Shown: one piece after another, positions 5,303 to 6,005 of the stretch
Numbering within the stretch: position 1 is the stretch's first letter
How the letters are laid out: each line of letters opens with the position of its first letter
Assembly (NCBI GenBank): GCA_934700415.1
Contig: CAKUXN010000035.1
Location: forward strand, 1-6,005
DNA length: 6,005 nt
DNA from: an uncultured Candidatus Saccharibacteria bacterium
GTDB taxonomy: Bacteria > Patescibacteriota > Saccharimonadia > Saccharimonadales > Saccharimonadaceae
Direction: 5' to 3'
Position numbers and translations under genes: made by a program
Notes under the pieces: generated by a model
The model's database searches: none
Seen by the model: the letters and a program-made list of their open reading frames with translations, nothing else
Told to the model about the DNA's origin: nothing

Positions 5303-5331
5303 ATTATAGCATGTTATAATGAGGTTATGAA
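5303..5331 (-). promoter_or_regulatory. promoter of the phosphomannomutase-like gene
   Basis: On the minus strand TTCATA (5331-5326) is a 4-of-6 match to the -35, followed after 17 nt by TATAAT (5308-5303) with an upstream TG (extended -10 TGCTATAAT). The hexamer ends 9 nt before the ATG at 5293, predicting a leader of about 3 nt. The -35 overlaps the tpiA start codon, and the element overlaps the divergent tpiA promoter. Confidence 0.65.
5312..5320 (+). promoter_or_regulatory. extended -10 promoter of tpiA
   Basis: TGTTATAAT is a perfect extended -10 element. It ends 6 nt before the ATG at 5327, so the predicted +1 is the start codon. No convincing -35 is present at 17 nt (5292-5297 reads ATAATA). 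The GAGG at 5321-5324 is only 2 nt from the ATG, too close to serve as a normal Shine-Dalgarno. Confidence 0.65.
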
Positions 5332-6005
5332 AACTTATATCGTGGGCAATTGGAAGCTGAATTTTACGGTCGGTGAGGCTTCTATTTATCTTCATAAATT
5401 GCAGAAAAAAATTCCGAATTATCGGGATGTGGAAGTGGTGATAGCGCCTTCGGCGTTGGCTTTGCAATCTTTATCGCTACAAATTGATCGTCACAAAATG
5501 AAATTATCGGCACAAAATGCATTTTATCGAGATTACGGGGCTTATACTGGCGAGATTTCTTTTGCGCAATTAAGAGGGCTAGTAGATTATTGTATTATTG
5601 GCCATTCTGAAAGACGATATATTTTTGGCGAAAACGATAAAATGATTCAGAAAAAAGTTGAAGCTTCTGTGCGTAATAAAATTACGCCGATTTTGTGTGT
5701 AGGTGAAACGGAATCTGAGCGAGCGTTCGGCGAAACTACCGACGTAATCCGCGATCAGGTGCTAGGAGGACTTGCTGAAGTGTCAGAAGAAGATATTGAT
5801 AAGGTGATTATCGCTTACGAGCCAGTTTGGGCAATTTCGTCCACGAAAGCTTCAAAATTGGCGACTCCAGATGAAGTTTCTGAATCAGTGAAAATTATAC
5901 GAAAAATTTTGACAGAACTTTATAGCAAAGAAATTGTTGAAAAAATTCCGGTGCTATTTGGTGGGAGTGTGAATCCTTCAAATGCGGGGGCGTATCTTAC
6001 TGTAC
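5327..6005 (+). CDS. tpiA: triosephosphate isomerase (3' end beyond the window)
   Basis: The enzyme interconverts dihydroxyacetone phosphate and glyceraldehyde-3-phosphate, the products of the aldolase encoded next door. The visible 226 residues are open from ATG to the window edge; about 25 more are expected. Catalytic Lys10 is in GNWKLN (7-12), His93 in GHSERR (92-97) and Glu165 in YEPVWAI (164-170). The phosphate-binding GGSVNPSNA (near the end of the visible part) is present. The flexible loop 6 is atypical: after WAI the usual GTG is replaced by SSTKAS before KLATP, three residues longer and without glycine. The N terminus is canonical, so the start is secure. It is transcribed divergently from the HAD/aldolase pair, with only 33 bp between the two start codons. 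Confidence 0.96.
   Translation, partial: MKTYIVGNWKLNFTVGEASIYLHKLQKKIPNYRDVEVVIAPSALALQSLSLQIDRHKMKLSAQNAFYRDYGAYTGEISFAQLRGLVDYCIIGHSERRYIFGENDKMIQKKVEASVRNKITPILCVGETESERAFGETTDVIRDQVLGGLAEVSEEDIDKVIIAYEPVWAISSTKASKLATPDEVSESVKIIRKILTELYSKEIVEKIPVLFGGSVNPSNAGAYLTV

Noticed and set aside
5321..5324. GAGG before tpiA as a Shine-Dalgarno
   Set aside because: Only 2 nt separate it from the ATG, and the promoter geometry leaves it outside the predicted transcript.
5294..5467. 58-residue N-terminal extension of the HAD protein
   Set aside because: It runs antisense through tpiA and its promoter, lacks family similarity, and the DxD motif sits at the expected distance from the ATG at 5293.

Overview
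The window looks like part of a small, compact, moderately AT-rich bacterial genome. The best guess is a Patescibacteria/CPR member such as a Saccharibacteria (TM7)-type organism. This rests on reduced protein forms (a short HrcA and a short GrpE), almost no intergenic space, an unusual aldolase fusion, and start codons placed directly after -10 boxes. No rRNA or other phylogenetic marker is present, so the placement is inference. UGA is used as a stop (grpE), which argues against the UGA-recoded CPR groups. No mobile element, CRISPR array, tRNA or rRNA was seen.

Layout from left to right. (1) An adenylate-kinase-like nucleotide kinase on the minus strand (74-697), with a possible AT-rich terminator behind it. 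(2) A divergent intergenic region (698-824) with an inverted repeat, a CIRCE heat-shock operator and a consensus sigma-70-type promoter. (3) A plus-strand run hrcA - grpE - rplY (825-2727): heat-shock repressor, DnaK nucleotide-exchange factor and ribosomal protein bL25. rplY probably has an additional promoter of its own. dnaK and dnaJ do not follow. (4) A minus-strand pair: a eukaryotic-type phosphomannomutase-like HAD protein (4535-5293), then a 599-residue protein joining a degenerate PfkB-type sugar-kinase domain to a complete class I fructose-bisphosphate aldolase (2728-4527). (5) A plus-strand triosephosphate isomerase gene (from 5327) cut off by the window end.

Aldolase and triosephosphate isomerase catalyse consecutive glycolytic steps, and the HAD protein probably acts on a sugar phosphate, so the right half is a central-carbon cluster built around one divergent promoter. 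The left half is a stress/proteostasis operon that HrcA probably represses through the CIRCE at its own promoter.

The most striking non-coding signal is positional. At four genes (adk-like, hrcA, kinase-aldolase, tpiA) the -10 hexamer ends exactly 6 nt before the ATG, which puts the expected +1 on the A of the start codon. At a fifth (HAD) the gap is 9 nt. The two genes inside the plus-strand operon (grpE, rplY) instead have ordinary Shine-Dalgarno sequences. This suggests leaderless mRNAs for promoter-proximal genes and SD-led initiation for operon-internal genes. Regulatory elements are also packed into coding sequence: a stop codon inside a -10 box, a stop codon inside a -35 box, and the rplY terminator inside the 3' end of the opposing aldolase gene.
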